Source of the DNA: Amphiura filiformis
Lineage: Eukaryota; Echinodermata; Ophiuroidea; Amphilepidida; Amphiuridae
DNA: 64,000 nucleotides
Assembly: GCF_039555335.1 (NCBI RefSeq)
Contig: NC_092646.1
Location: 31,201,680 to 31,265,679, forward strand
Direction of reading: 5' to 3'
A program made the translations under genes and the position numbers. The notes beneath the pieces are model-generated. The model was not told the origin of the DNA and ran no database searches. It was given only the letters and a program-made list of their open reading frames with translations. Of the stretch, positions 11,581 through 23,456 are shown in pieces (the first letter of the stretch is position 1; the number at the start of each line of letters is the position of its first letter).

Positions 11581-11693
11581 ATATTTAATCATCTTGTTGT
11601 AGTTTAACTATTGTTTACTATAACTTTTTTGTATCCGTTGTTTGATTATATCTTATTGTAAGATGAATATCAAGTAAATAAATCTTGAATCTA

Positions 11694-12066
11694 TTTGCTG
11701 TCGAAGTGATGTAATAATCAGATTAACTACCATCAACCATAGCAATAGGTTAAAACAATTTTTGAATATATTGCCCTGCACTAGTACGTTCATGCGGTAC
11801 CTCTGCATTGAACCATAGATGTCCAAGAGCAGGGATAAAGACCTGGATTGTAATTTAATAGAATATTCATATCATGCTGATCACTCGCACCTGTAAGATT
11901 AGTACCGGTATCTTTAAAAAGAGCGGTATTGTATTCAATCTATGATTGCAAGCATACACAGGTGATGAGTGCAACCTGCTTGTAGTGCAGCGCAATCTAT
12001 TCAAAATTGTTTGAAACTATTGCTATGGTAGTTAATCTGATTATTACATCACTTCAACAGCAAATT
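11694..12066. mobile_element. Foldback MITE with ~85-bp arms
   Basis: The left arm TTTGCTGTCGAAGTGATG and onward is repeated inverted at 11987-12065 ending CACTTCAACAGCAAA. The arms are about 85% alike. A partial relative of the inner part lies at 6447-6530. It abuts the tail of the LINE remnant. Confidence 0.7.
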
Positions 12067-12139
12067 ATTTGGTCCAATTCAATTTTGTCTGCTAATTCTA
12101 AAAACCTTTTAGGTAATCTAAGCCTTTCATCAGCTCCCC

Positions 12140-12815
12140 AATTTAGTGGGAAAAGGTCATTGAACTTTGCACAGAGGTCAAGTTCAAAATTGTTCAAAAC
12201 CCACATTATCGGTAATGAGGATTCAGAAAAAGTATACTTTGACATATCTATTACGTACGGTTATGGAGTTATAGGCAAAAGAATAACATGATGCCGTAAG
12301 TCTAAATGTTTCCACCAAAGGGGGTGAAAACAAAATTTGCTCTGATTTTGATGAAAATAATCTCAAAGTATTTGAAAGAAATTAGAAAAATAATAGTTTT
12401 CACTACCTAGGTGCTTTGTTAACTGGCCTGATAACTCCACAATTGTCAAGGTCAAAGGACTCAATAGAACTTAAAGGGTATTGTCCTATTTTGATGTGTT
12501 TCCAATATAAATAACCAACCTACATAGTGCAAACTATTCTTTTTCTTGATTTATCATGGAAAGACAAATACTTTGACACCATTTTCAACAAAATCAGAGC
12601 AATTTTTGTTTTCACTCCCTGTAGAGCCAAATTAGACATGACGTCACAATGTTACCTCTATAAGCATGGCTCCATAACCGTACATCATAGATAGGTCAAA
12701 CTATACTTTTAATGAATCCTTATGACTAGAGGAACACATAAGTATTGTTATTAAGTCCAAGCAATTTTGAACTTGACCCCTGTGTGAAAGTTCAACAACC
12801 TTACCCACCAAATAA
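12140..12815. repeat. Diverged inverted repeat flanking ~400 bp
   Basis: The segment at 12140-12270 (AGGTCAAGTTCAAAATTG ... TACGGTTATGGAG) recurs inverted at 12667-12810 (CTCCATAACCGTAC ... CAATTTTGAACTTGACC). It looks like an old foldback element whose right arm was then caught in the 458-bp tandem duplication. Confidence 0.55.
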
Positions 12816-13592
12816 GGGCGAAGTTGGAATGCCTACATAGCCGGCCTATAATGATCGGCGCTATAAGTACTATATCTCTGCCAAATACGGCAAATTTAAC
12901 ATGATTTGCATGATGGTTACATGATTCTATTAGACTAATTTACCTGTGAATGAATCTGTATTCTTACCCCAGTCTAATTTGCCATGCATATTCATGTTGA
13001 GTTATGAATCTATAGTCTTATCCCCAGTCTAATTTACCATGCATATTCATGTAGAGTTATGAATCTGTAGTAAGTCTTATCCCCAGTCTAATTTACCATG
13101 CATATTCATATAGAGTTATGAATCTGTAGTCTTAACCGTACATCATAGATAGGTCAAACTATACTTTTAATGAATCCTTATGACTAGAGGAACACATAAG
13201 TATTGTTATTAAGTCCAAGCAATTTTGAACTTGACCCCTGTGTGAAAGTTCAACAACCTTTACCCACCAAATAAGGGCGAAGTTGGAATGCCTACATAGC
13301 CGGCCTATAATGATCGGCGCTATAAGTACTATATCTCTGCCAAATACGGCAAATTTAACATGATTTGCATGATGGTTACATGATTCTATTAGACTAATTT
13401 ACCTGTGAATGAATCTGTATTCTTACCCCAGTCTAATTTGCCATGCATATTCATGTTGAGTTATGAATCTATAGTCTTATCCCCAGTCTAATTTACCATG
13501 CATATTCATGTAGAGTTATGAATCTGTAGTAAGTCTTATCCCCAGTCTAATTTACCATGCATATTCATATAGAGTTATGAATCTGTAGTCTT
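12676..13592. repeat. Near-identical 458-bp tandem duplication
   Basis: The block from 12676 repeats at 13134, a 458-bp step, with only one or two indels seen (CCTTACCC versus CCTTTACCC). Each copy contains three or four shorter units of ~57-60 bp with CCCCAGTCTAATTTACCATG, and a further partial run follows to about 13665. The near-identity implies a recent event or an assembly artefact. Confidence 0.85.
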
Positions 13593-13665
13593 ATCACCAG
13601 TTTAATTTGCCGTGCATATTCATGTTGAGTTATGAATCTCTAGTGTAGTCTTATCCCCAGTCTTA

Positions 13666-14975
13666 TAAAAGTGTCACATAATGTGGACCACTTTGACATA
13701 TTGTCTGTATAGCGGGACATTTTTGCAGGGGTTTAATTTTCACGCTTTTGGCGGCCAAAATGGCAGCCGTGAATTTGTAACCAGGCGAAAATATTTATTA
13801 CACACAGTACGTAATGTGAATATATTTGGAATGCGAGTAATATCTGTGGTTAACACCCACTGCATGTAACTGTCCAGAATGGATAAAATCATGAAAAATT
13901 AATCCGGCGAAAATATGCCACTATACAGTATTTTAACTGATAAACAAGTGTATTTGTTAATTTCACAATAATGTTTTAGGCCCGTAAAATTGACGTGGGC
14001 CCATAGATATCAAACCCAAGGGCCCAAGGGCTGTTGCAAATTTTGGTTTATTTCTAGCACTGCATAATTTCTTTCAATGTTTGCCTTTGGAACTGCATGA
14101 GGAAACCTTTTGCACTGGCCGACTGATCAAGTAAAAAGAACTGGGTTACGTCTGTGTCACACAATGCTACACAGAATGTTGTTCGGGAAATGAGGTGCTG
14201 ATATGATGATGACATGATTCAATTAGCCAATCAGAACCCGACCGAATCATGATTACACCATAAACTGTCAAATTGTGCAGTGCAAAAGGGTTTGCAAGTA
14301 GTTTATGAGCCAGAGGATGATTTAAGGAAGCCCCATCATGCACTGCAAAGTGCAAACGTGTTATCACTAGAGGTTCAACTGCCACTTTACTTTTCAAATC
14401 CCATTGAATTCTGTGCAAAAGATGTTGTTTAAGAATTGTGTGTGTGTCATTATTACTTGGTCGATTTCAGAACAAAAGTGATGTATGCATAAAAAGGATA
14501 ATTAACACCTTCTGTAGGTAACATAAAATGTGAAATCGACTAGCATTTTGAATGCGTTTTTATTGTAAATATATCAGTCCAAATTCAAATTTAACCATGC
14601 CTGTCAATGCAATGTGCGAGCAGTGGTGTCATGTTCACTCACACAGCTGTGCTAACCGCAAGTCAACACAGTGGCGTGGTGGGAAGTGCTTAAATCATCC
14701 TCTGTTTATGAGCATTCTGGATCTATTTGATTACGTATTCATATATTTAGAATCCCTTTGCCTGTGTGTTAAAATATGATGTAGTCTAAAACAATTCAAC
14801 TTGTAATATCAAATTAATGAATGACAAATTTAATTTGTGTGTGTATCTAGTGTACTTTGACAATAGTAACACTTGAAAAATTTAAGAATTCCTGTGTTCG
14901 ATAAAAATAGTCTTTGTAGCAGTACAATGATCAAACAGGGGAAAGAAGAATCACGCATCGCACACGAGCATACCT
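13666..14975. other. Non-coding, no recognised feature
   Basis: Mixed low-copy sequence with no splice-supported coding stretch and no clear inverted repeat. Confidence 0.45.
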
Positions 14976-15047
14976 GCGTGTGCAGGGAATTGAACCCCAG
15001 ACCTCTCGCTTACAGGACAAGCGCTGTAACCACTGAGCTACACAGAC
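14976..15047 (-). repeat. tRNA-like sequence, SINE head or tRNA pseudogene
   Basis: The 72-nt minus-strand segment folds as a cloverleaf: six of seven acceptor pairs (GTCTGTG with CACACGC), a D arm with GCTCAGTGGTTA, a perfect 5-bp anticodon stem (CGCTT/AAGCG) with loop GTCCTGT (anticodon CCT), and a T arm with loop TTCAATT. A and B boxes are intact. No CCA-independent acceptor end or terminator is convincing, and similar tRNA heads recur in SINEs of this window. Confidence 0.5.
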
Positions 15048-15474
15048 TCTCCCTGATTCAAGTCTTGTACTTATGGATATGAGCAGTTGGGGTAAAAACA
15101 GGACTGACAAACAATACATAACACACCAGTGTACAAGATCAATTAATGATGCTTTCCCGCCAGCCTAATATAACAAACAATATATTAAGAATAACAAGTA
15201 GACCGCCTAACGTATCGTACGCTATTTTGTGCGGTTTGTATTGCAAGGAGATCACTGGCTTGTGCAACATTATTTTGTGTGGTTTGCATAATTCATTGAC
15301 CTACAATTTACTCATAGACTAATTTGCAGTCGTTTATAATTTTCTCCAGCCAGGGTCAACAGTATTTTTACTGTTTTTGTTGTTTTTTAAAGGAATTTTT
15401 AGTTATTCTATAATGATAACGACACAATGCCATAATATAAAGGATACTAAATTGATTGAAAAAATGATGCCCCT

Positions 15475-15880
15475 TGCCCCCCCCCCATTTAACATTGCAT
15501 GCCTATAACGTTGTGTGAGAGCATGGTTTTTGGCATTCAGGGAGACCAAAATGTACAGAATATGGGGTAATTGGTTGAGAGAGTAGATCCGTTTGGATCT
15601 AAATTATGGGGGGGGGGAGCATTGGGTGAGAATGACTTTTAATGGGGTCTTTGTGTGAGAGCATAAAGAAGCCTCAAAAATTGAATTTCTAGTTCTAAAT
15701 GACTTCAAATGTCTTTGTTATTTCAACGTCTTTGGGTGATAGATCTAAAGGAAAAATATGGGGTCTTTGGTTTACACAGCATGTACTGGTAATGGGGTCT
15801 TTTGGTGACAGCGATGGTGAAAAAGGGGTCTTAACAGCCCTACACATACGCGTCACCTTCACAGTGGAGTGCCCCGGATT
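15475..15880. repeat. Repeat with G/C homopolymers and reiterated GGGGTCTTT
   Basis: A C-run at the left and GAGTGCCCCGGATTTA at the right bracket several GGGGTCTT(T/G) motifs. It resembles the better preserved element at 62888-63432. Confidence 0.4.
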
Positions 15881-16143
15881 TATTATGGTTATATTGGTTT
15901 AAACATGGCCAACATGAATTAAACATGTGATATTGTTCAATTTTATCAAAAAAGGAGTGCAAACTTTCAAATAAATTGAATTCATTTTGCTCCAACTCAT
16001 ATACTGGCTTATATTTAGTGTTATGTTGAGTACTTTTACAGAACAAACTTGGTTGTATTTTGAGGAATGTATTATTGAAGAACACCTAATGATTTTGTGT
16101 CTGTCTGTCTATGCAGTGGTTTATATCAGGTATGAATGAGATA

Positions 16144-16258
16144 TTTCAGTTAAAATCCATACACATGAATGGGTGACTCCATTAGAAATCTACACCCCCT
16201 GTATGGGAGATTAAGGACATGTCTTCCATAGGGGGTATGGATTTTGACTGGAATAGCC
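16144..16258. repeat. GGCTATTCC hairpin-family repeat
   Basis: One module with CATACACATGAATGGGTGAC, TACACCCCCTGTATGGGAG and the closing GGGGGTATGGATTTTGACTG. Confidence 0.6.
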
Positions 16259-16660
16259 TTGTGTTAAAATGAAGAGTCACTAAGTGTGTTCTATGAAAGT
16301 ATTATTTCATGTTTTGTTGTATTGTTTATTGCCATGTATATAGCCCAAATAAAATACAGAATGTTGGAGAATTAGTAACTTTTGACTGACTCTGGATGTT
16401 TTCTTTAATGTGATTTTACTGTAGAAAAACAGGAGCAAATAAGTATTGGCAATTTCATAGAGAAATCAGCACCAAGTTTACATATCTTGAGGTTCGTTCA
16501 GTATAAATAATCAAACGGGGGAAGCTGACAGTTCAAACCTTTTTGCATTGCGCTGGTATATGAGTTGCAAAGGCCTGGTTCAATCCCCAATTCAACCTTT
16601 TTGCCAAATATGCTATTTGATTTTGTGTTCTGGTCAGGAGAAATACATAGCAGGAGACAA

Positions 16661-17692
16661 TTTTGTTTTCATTTCGGCAACTTGGTCCACTTTTTTTTTC
16701 AATTCAGCAACCTATTTTTTTTTCATTTGGCAACTTTGTGAACTTTTTTTCATTCTGGCAACTACTCAACTTTTTTTTCATTTTGGCAACATGGTCCACT
16801 TTTTTTCAATTCAGCAACTTGCTTTTTTTTCAATTTGGCAACTTTGTGAACTCTATTTTTCATTCTGGCAACTTACTCCACTTTTTTCAATTCAGCAACC
16901 TATTTTTTTTTTCAGTTTGGCAACTTTGTGAACTTTTTTCATTCTGGCAACTTACTCCACTTTTTTTCCCCATTTCGCAACCTGGCCCACTTTTTTTTTT
17001 CAATTCAGCAACCTATTTTTTTCTTCAATATGGCAACTTTGTGAACTTTTTTCATTCTGGCAACTTACTCCACTTTTTTTCTTTCATTTCAGCAACTTGG
17101 TCTACTTTTTTTCAATTCAGCAACCTATTTTTTTTTTCAATTTGGCAACTTTATGAACTTTTTTTCATTCTGGCAACTTACTCCACTTTTTTTCATTTCG
17201 CAACTTGGTCCACTTTTTTTCAATCCAGCAACCTATTTTTTTTTTTCAATTTGGCAACTTTGTGAACTTTTTTCATTCTGGCAACTTACTCCACTTTTTT
17301 TTCATTTCGCAACTTGGCCCACTTTTTTTCAATTCAGCAACCTATTTTTTTCTTCAATATGGCAACTTTGTGAACTTTTTTCATTCTGGCAACTTACTCC
17401 ACTTTTTTTTTTCATTTCTGCAACTTGGTCCACTTTTTTTCAATCCAGCAACCTTTTTTTTTCAATATGGCAACTTTGTGTAACTTTTTTCATTCTGGCA
17501 ACTTGCTCCACTTTTTTTCATTCATTTCAGCAACTTGGTCCACTTTTTTTCAATTCAGCAACCTATTTTTTTTTTTCAATTTGGCAACTTTATGAACTTT
17601 TTTTGATCATTCTGGCAACTTACTCCACTTTTTTTTTTTTTTTTCATTCCGGCAACTTGGTCCACTTTTCTTCAATCCAGCAACCTTTTTTT
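16661..17692. repeat. T-rich higher-order minisatellite, block 1
   Basis: Units of about 110 bp, each made of four ~27-bp sub-units, repeat about nine times. Every sub-unit is a T7-T11 run, then a C/A-rich bridge and a GCAAC core (TTTGGCAACTTTGTGAAC, TCTGGCAACTTACTCCAC, TTTCGCAACTTGGTCCAC, TTCAGCAACCTATT). The + strand is extremely pyrimidine-rich. Three long overlapping open frames (up to 200 codons of Phe/Asn/Leu) result from the absence of stops in the repeat and are not genes. Confidence 0.9.
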
Positions 17693-17720
17693 TCGCCAGC
17701 CCATACGCGGGCTGGTATCT
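17693..17720. other. Short hairpin at end of minisatellite block 1
   Basis: CCAGCCCATACGCGGGCTGG forms a stem of CCAGCCC with GGGCTGG exactly where the T-rich array stops. Confidence 0.5.
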
Positions 17721-19163
17721 ATTTCTGAGATTGGGTTTGTATGCTCAAGAGATTAACTTTATTGGTATTGGTAAGAATTATTTTATTTTACTTTTTGAGG
17801 TGGAATTTTTTTAAATCATTGTTATTCGATTTGTAAGGAAAAGTAAGTATGTTTTGCCGTTTCAACGAATGAAAACGAGTGAGTATTACCAAAGTTATGT
17901 TTGAACTAATTATGACTTTAAAAGTTCTAGGTATAGGCCTAAATGTAACAATAATAGTTAATATATAGCATCATATGGTCAGCAGAATAAAATTACATCA
18001 CCTATGATGTCATATCAGTGTCCTTACTCCTTGACCACTGAACAGCGTGATATCATGTTGATAACAGATCTATAGAATCAAAATCTTCATCATATCCCTG
18101 GATCATATCACAGATTCTCAACAATCTGTGATCATATGGACCATATTGATGTGAAAGTAGGCCTAGTAATCTATCATATCCTGTGTCGTTTTATGGATAA
18201 AATGACTCAAAATGTTATTGATGAAATGGTTGCTATCATAAACATCAGTTTTGTCTTTTCAACGGGAAAAATCCGATGCAAAATAAAGTTTTTAGGGCTT
18301 AGCTATAATATGGGCATAATTTATGCATGTAGGCCTATAGTATTGAACAATGTACCCCATTTGACATGCACTTATAGATAAATAAATTGTCTTACTTTAT
18401 TAATTTAATAACTTCTTTATTATAAATAAGATGACACATAACTTATGTAAAGTCACTTTCTATCTTTTTTATTTGATTCATAAAATTACATTCAACAAAA
18501 TGATTGAAGAGAAAACACACAAGGCACTAGGCAGACTGTTACAGAATGGAGTAGGTAAGATGCCATGTCCATAGCTTCGCAGGAGTTTCCGACTAGCAAT
18601 CAACATGATCAGCACATTCAGAAAAACACAGTTTAAGAGTGAAGATTGTAGTGAGTAACCAGTCCTTTATAAATGTGCTGGCCACTATCTATTATAATAT
18701 AGTAGGCTTAAACTATACATTGCGAATTAATATCAAGTTATTTTAAAATAAAATGTACATGTAAGTGAACTCAAACCGGCAGTGTATTTGTGACGTGGTA
18801 TATCGAAAGCAGTGAAATCGGACATTCCTAAGCGAAGGTATTGAGTTCGTAAGTTCTGGTATTACAAAATTGGAAATTGAGATATCGTGGGTAAAAAGCT
18901 GGAAAGGCAAAAAAAAAAAATCAGCAACAACAACAACAAAAAATCCAGACCAGAACAATTTGGAGTAATGAATTAAAGAGTTGACATGAGATTAGGAATT
19001 AATGTTTTCTGCTGTTTCAGTGTGCATGTTCTCATCGTTGATGGTTTGGTGGACTGTCATGTAACATGGATGTAAGCGTGCTCCTAAAATGCCTTTCACA
19101 TTGACCAAAACTAATTACAAGACCTCTTCTACATTGAGGCTGGCTTTCCCTTTTAAAGGGAAT
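17721..19163. other. Spacer between the two minisatellite blocks
   Basis: No gene is visible. A short hairpin near 18093-18140 (ATATCACAGATT/AATCTGTGAT) is the only clear structure. Confidence 0.5.
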
Positions 19164-19604
19164 TTTTATTTCAATATGGCAACTTTGTGAACTTTTTTCA
19201 TTCTGGCAACTTACTCCACTTTTTTTTCTTTCATTTCGCAACTTGGTCCATTTTTTTTTTCAATCCAGCAACCTATTTTTTTTTAATATGGCAACTTTGT
19301 GAACTTTTTTCATTCTGGCAACTTACTCCACTTTTTTTTTCAATTCAGCAACTTGTTGCACTATTTTTTTTTTCAATTTGGCAACTTTGTGAACTTTTTT
19401 CATTCTGGCAACTTATACTCCACTTTTTTTCTTTCATTTCAGCAACTTGTTCCACTTTTTTCAATTTGGTGCACTGGTTTTTTTTTCAATTTGGCAACTT
19501 TCTGCACTTTTTTCATTCTGGCAACTTGGTCCCTTTTTTCTCCAACAAGGCAACTTAGTTAAACTGACTTTTTTAGCAACTTTGCGCACTTTTTTTCTTC
19601 CATT
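19164..19604. repeat. T-rich higher-order minisatellite, block 2
   Basis: Same GCAAC sub-units and order as block 1, in the same orientation, about 1.5 kb downstream. The last sub-units are degenerate. Confidence 0.88.
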
Positions 19605-21620
19605 TTACTGGGAAATTTGTTTTAAAATGTGTATAAATGGTCATTACCATGGTAACTACCTATCTTTGAATTCTCTCCGAATATTCTTGTATATCATAAT
19701 ACATGTAGGCCTATACAAACTTTTGTAATGTATGGTTAAGAAGGGTCAATTTATGGCCAAAACACCCAAAACCCTAATTTCAAGAGGTTATAATTATGTT
19801 AAAAACCATAGGACACAGCAAAATGTTGCGATTGACCTTCGTAACCAAAACATCTACCGGTACCTCAATAGATATATTTTGCATGGAGCATAAATCATGT
19901 TACAAAATAATTTCCATGTAAAAATTACATGATTTGGTCAAAAATTACCAAGAACTAGCTAGTTAAAATTTGACGTTTTTGGGTAAAAATGAGAACAATC
20001 CTCAAATATCATGACTATTGGACTATTGCCATGGTAAACAGTCTGGTTAATTCACTGGGAGGAAACTAATTTGAACAACAAAAGAATTTCTGGGTGGTTT
20101 TTTTTGTTGTTGATAATTTGATTCGATGCAAAATATTTTAGTTTTCATTAAAATTGATAAAAAATACCATTACTTAATTATTTATATTTCACTTCTTTAC
20201 TACAAACCAATAAAAATCCCTTTAAAAAGGGATGTGCTGGGACATGGTTGTTCACAATGAATAACTTTATATTTCTTTTTACTTTTTATAAAAAAGTCAA
20301 AATAATTTGAAGTGCAAAGATTCGGTTGGTTCAAACCTCAAAATCAGGCACTTTTTCCCAGATACTGATGATTCAGTTGGGATTCCTTCCATCCTTTTAT
20401 GCTCTTTATGTTGTCCTCCTCAGGTTTACGTTCACTAACTTAAAGCCCAATACGAACAATTTTAAAATTTGATCCCTAGATGACCTATGACCTCAAAACA
20501 TTTTCACGCACTTGATGCTCCCTTACACAGAGATTATTATCACTAGGTAATGTTTGATATTGAAATTTACTTTTACAAAGGAGAGCAATTTCCCCATCGC
20601 TTAATCTAAATCAACAATGACCTCATTTAACTCCTAAATGACCTTTGACCTCAAATATCTCCACTCACGTGTTGCCCCCCTACTCAAATATTATTATCAC
20701 CAGGTTTGGATGGCATGAGTTGGAACAGACGTTCGCACCTTATAGTATAGATTAATTCATAACTCTTTTTGATTTTTGAGGATTTAAGCATAAATTTCGA
20801 GAAATATTATTTTTGAAAAGTATAAACCAGTATATATTACAGCCTTTTACAGGCATACACAAACTGAACCCCAAAATAGCACCTTTAAAGCCAATAAGTG
20901 AATGTTTATTGATATTCGTAGTAACAAAATCCGATCATTACGTATGCCCTAATGCTTCATTAATTTCTAGTTTTGACATTTGTGTCATCATAAAAATAGA
21001 CCCAAATATTTGAAAGTGATGTGTGCATCAATAGCTTTTGATCACCATCTTGTTACCAGGAAATGTACGCAGGCCTATCTTATTTCCAATATTCAGTGAT
21101 CTTGTTTATTTATTAACACAGGTCTTCCCTCAAATACCTATGCTCCATGTTGCATGGTCAAACATGTTACATGTAGTTGAAAATTATCCAACACATAACA
21201 GACCACCACAGACAGACCACTTATCTAGGAACATGAAATTTGCTCACTACTCAGCAGGTATAGCTCTCACCAGAGATACAGGCCAAACAAGTTACAACAC
21301 AGATACTGAACTCCAACAAAGCATGTATGGTACCCGGTGTGTCTGCCCACAGAACCCATAGCCTGCCAAGCTCAGTGTGCTAGTGAAGAGAACCATCAAA
21401 ACTTCCTAGTCTAGATTCAGAAATATTATTTTCCTAAAATATATACTTATTTTACCTTAAAATGCAAAATCAACACAATATTTCTGATATCTGCACTGAC
21501 CAAATTTAGTATTTCTGTTTGTCATAACCATTTTGATCATTTTTTGCAATATTTTTACAAATTTCCATTTTCTTCATGAATTACTAATAGAAACAACAGA
21601 AAACAGAAATCAAGCAATAA
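19605..21620. other. Non-coding, scattered TGACCT motifs
   Basis: No gene or bounded repeat. 20460-20665 holds several ATGACCT(C/T)AAA segments related to the repeat at 43165, including a DR1 motif at 20639-20651. Confidence 0.5.
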
Positions 21621-21648
21621 GTGCTGGGTTGCCATGGCAACCCAGCAC
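21621..21648. promoter_or_regulatory. Perfect RFX-type X-box palindrome
   Basis: A 28-bp perfect palindrome is centred on GTTGCCATGGCAAC (21628-21641), the ideal two-half-site X-box bound by RFX factors. The motif match is exact. Whether it is bound, and which gene it would serve, cannot be told here because no gene is recognised nearby. Confidence 0.5.
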
Positions 21649-21814
21649 AAAAAATAATGATCTATTAAAAGATTTCTCTTTAAAATACAGCATTGCATTG
21701 TGGGATACCATGTAGCCTGTGTAGGCAAACATGCTGCCAAGTCAGGAAGTGCTTCCTGGCCAGACAATTTAAACCAGACTGGTAAAAGTCACTATGAGAA
21801 AATTATCTTTAAAG

Positions 21815-22035
21815 AGGAGCGGTGCAGTTTTTCAGGGGTGAACCAAACCTGCCTGGTTATCAAATTAATCAGTGACAAGGTTATCTCGAAATTTGACAGG
21901 TACTAATTGATGTTTTGATGTTATTGCATCAACTAGCACCTGTCAAATTCAGAATGTCAAAATCTTGTCATTCATAAATTGGATAACCAGGCAGGTTTGA
22001 TTCACCCCAGAACTGCTCTGGTGGGGCTTCCTCTG
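21815..22035. mobile_element. Foldback MITE
   Basis: GGGGTGAACCAAACCTGCCT at the left is mirrored by AGGCAGGTTTGATTCACCCC at the right, with arms of roughly 95 bp around GATGTTTTGATGTTATTGCA. A related, more decayed copy is at 22276-22450. Confidence 0.65.
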
Positions 22036-22275
22036 GAAATCTTTCAATTTCACTCCATAAATAACAAAATGCACAACTATACTATTGTTACAATGCTCTA
22101 TGCCTGCACAGATTAATTTATTGACAGATAATTAAACTATATTATAATCATGTAGTGTATACAAGGAACAATATCTTTTAGGATACGGTACTTGTTTGAT
22201 ATTTATATACAAGTCAGTGGTGTAATGCCATGGTATAGTCACATGTTTCCCAATTCATGGACCCTGTATTTTTAA

Positions 22276-22450
22276 GAGGAAGCCCCGCCAGAGCAATTCT
22301 TCTGGGGTGAACCAAACCTGTCTGGTTATCAAATTAATCAGTGATAAGGTTATCTCTGAATTTAACAGGTGCAGTGATGGAAAATAACATTAAAACATCA
22401 ATGAGCCCCGGGGCAATGAGCATCTGTCAAATTCAGAGATAACCGTCATT
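22276..22450. repeat. Second, partial copy of the 21815 foldback
   Basis: GGAAGCCCCGCCAGAGCA and GGTGAACCAAACCTGTCTGG match the ends of the element at 21815-22035; the right arm is incomplete. Confidence 0.55.
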
Positions 22451-23244
22451 AAAATGCTGACATGCAAAAAAGAATATTGTGCTTTAACTTTTCTTACTGG
22501 TCCTTGAGGTTTCTCTAAAAATCAGATCCCCAAGTTTTTTTCTGGTACAAACCTTCATTGTACTGAAGCCACCTTAAATATGCTCAACAACGGTTTTTGT
22601 CCCCTCTCCTGGGGTGTGGCTCTCACAAAGATATATAATAATGTTAGTGGCCTATTTTAAAGATGTCTACAATGCCCCAAAGTGGCCAAGGATCATTTTT
22701 GCATATACACATATATTTCCCTGTATCAAAATGTAGTTAAAATTTGACCCCATATAACCTTTTGACCCCATGCTGGGACCCAAGATTGATTTAGTGACCC
22801 ATTGCCATGACCCATATTAAACACCTATATCATGTATATTGGCCATTATTATGTTTTGATGGATCGAAGTGTGTGAAAATATTGGATCCAAAACATAATA
22901 ATTGGATGCTTTACGCCCAATATTTATTGGTCTCGCTATGAGCATGACGAGTTGTAAAATATTGGACTCAACTACGTCTTGCCCAACTCATAGCTCGACC
23001 AATAAATATGGGCTCAATCAATTCAATTTTATATCAACCTTTATCAACCTGCTATATCCACTTGAGTCGACCAATCAGCAAGATAAGAACGAAACCAGTT
23101 TAATGCGGGTCCTCTGACACAAATTCGTTGAGAAAGACGAGAAATTTTAGATGTTGTGATCAAAAGTCTAATAACACAAGAAGAACAGCTCTGTTAGCAT
23201 CAATTGAAAACATTATGTCATTTTTTACTTTTATAAGTGCTGAT

Positions 23245-23456
23245 TCAGTGCTGTGCAGTGGTCTGTATGCCGGGTCTGTATGCTGATTGGTAAAGATCCG
23301 CAAGGTGGTTTAAATCCATATGTTCTGTGAGACGTGAGCATGCAATTTTTTCAATTAATTTGCCAACAAAAGTTATGTTGGCAACAGGTCTGTAGTTTTT
23401 GAGAACAATTTGATCCAGAGTTGGCTTTTTAAGGAGCGGCCTTATAATTGCAGAAT
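23245..23456 (-). pseudogene. LINE reverse transcriptase N-terminal core fragment
   Basis: On the minus strand the frame reads RPLLKKPTLDQIVLKNYRPV, then ANITFVGKLIEKI and LADLYQSAYRPGIQTTA. These are RT motifs 1 and 2 of non-LTR elements: PLLKK-x-LD-x3-LKNYRPVSN-F--K--E, and QSAYR-GHST-TAL. The match is cut off at about 23456 by a different repeat (also seen at 43165) and ends in a stop at 23245, so only about 70 residues survive. No catalytic YxDD motif is present. It is a dead fragment. Confidence 0.82.

Noticed and set aside
14976-15047. Functional tRNA-Arg(CCT) gene
   Set aside because: It folds reasonably but has D-arm and acceptor mismatches, and several other tRNA-like SINE heads occur in the window.
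16548-17728. Long overlapping ORFs of 92-200 codons on the + strand
   Set aside because: They are translations of the T-rich GCAAC minisatellite; all three frames stay open because the repeat lacks stops.
19187-19728. ORFs of 87-123 codons on the + strand
   Set aside because: Same minisatellite, block 2; Phe/Leu/Asn-rich low-complexity translation.
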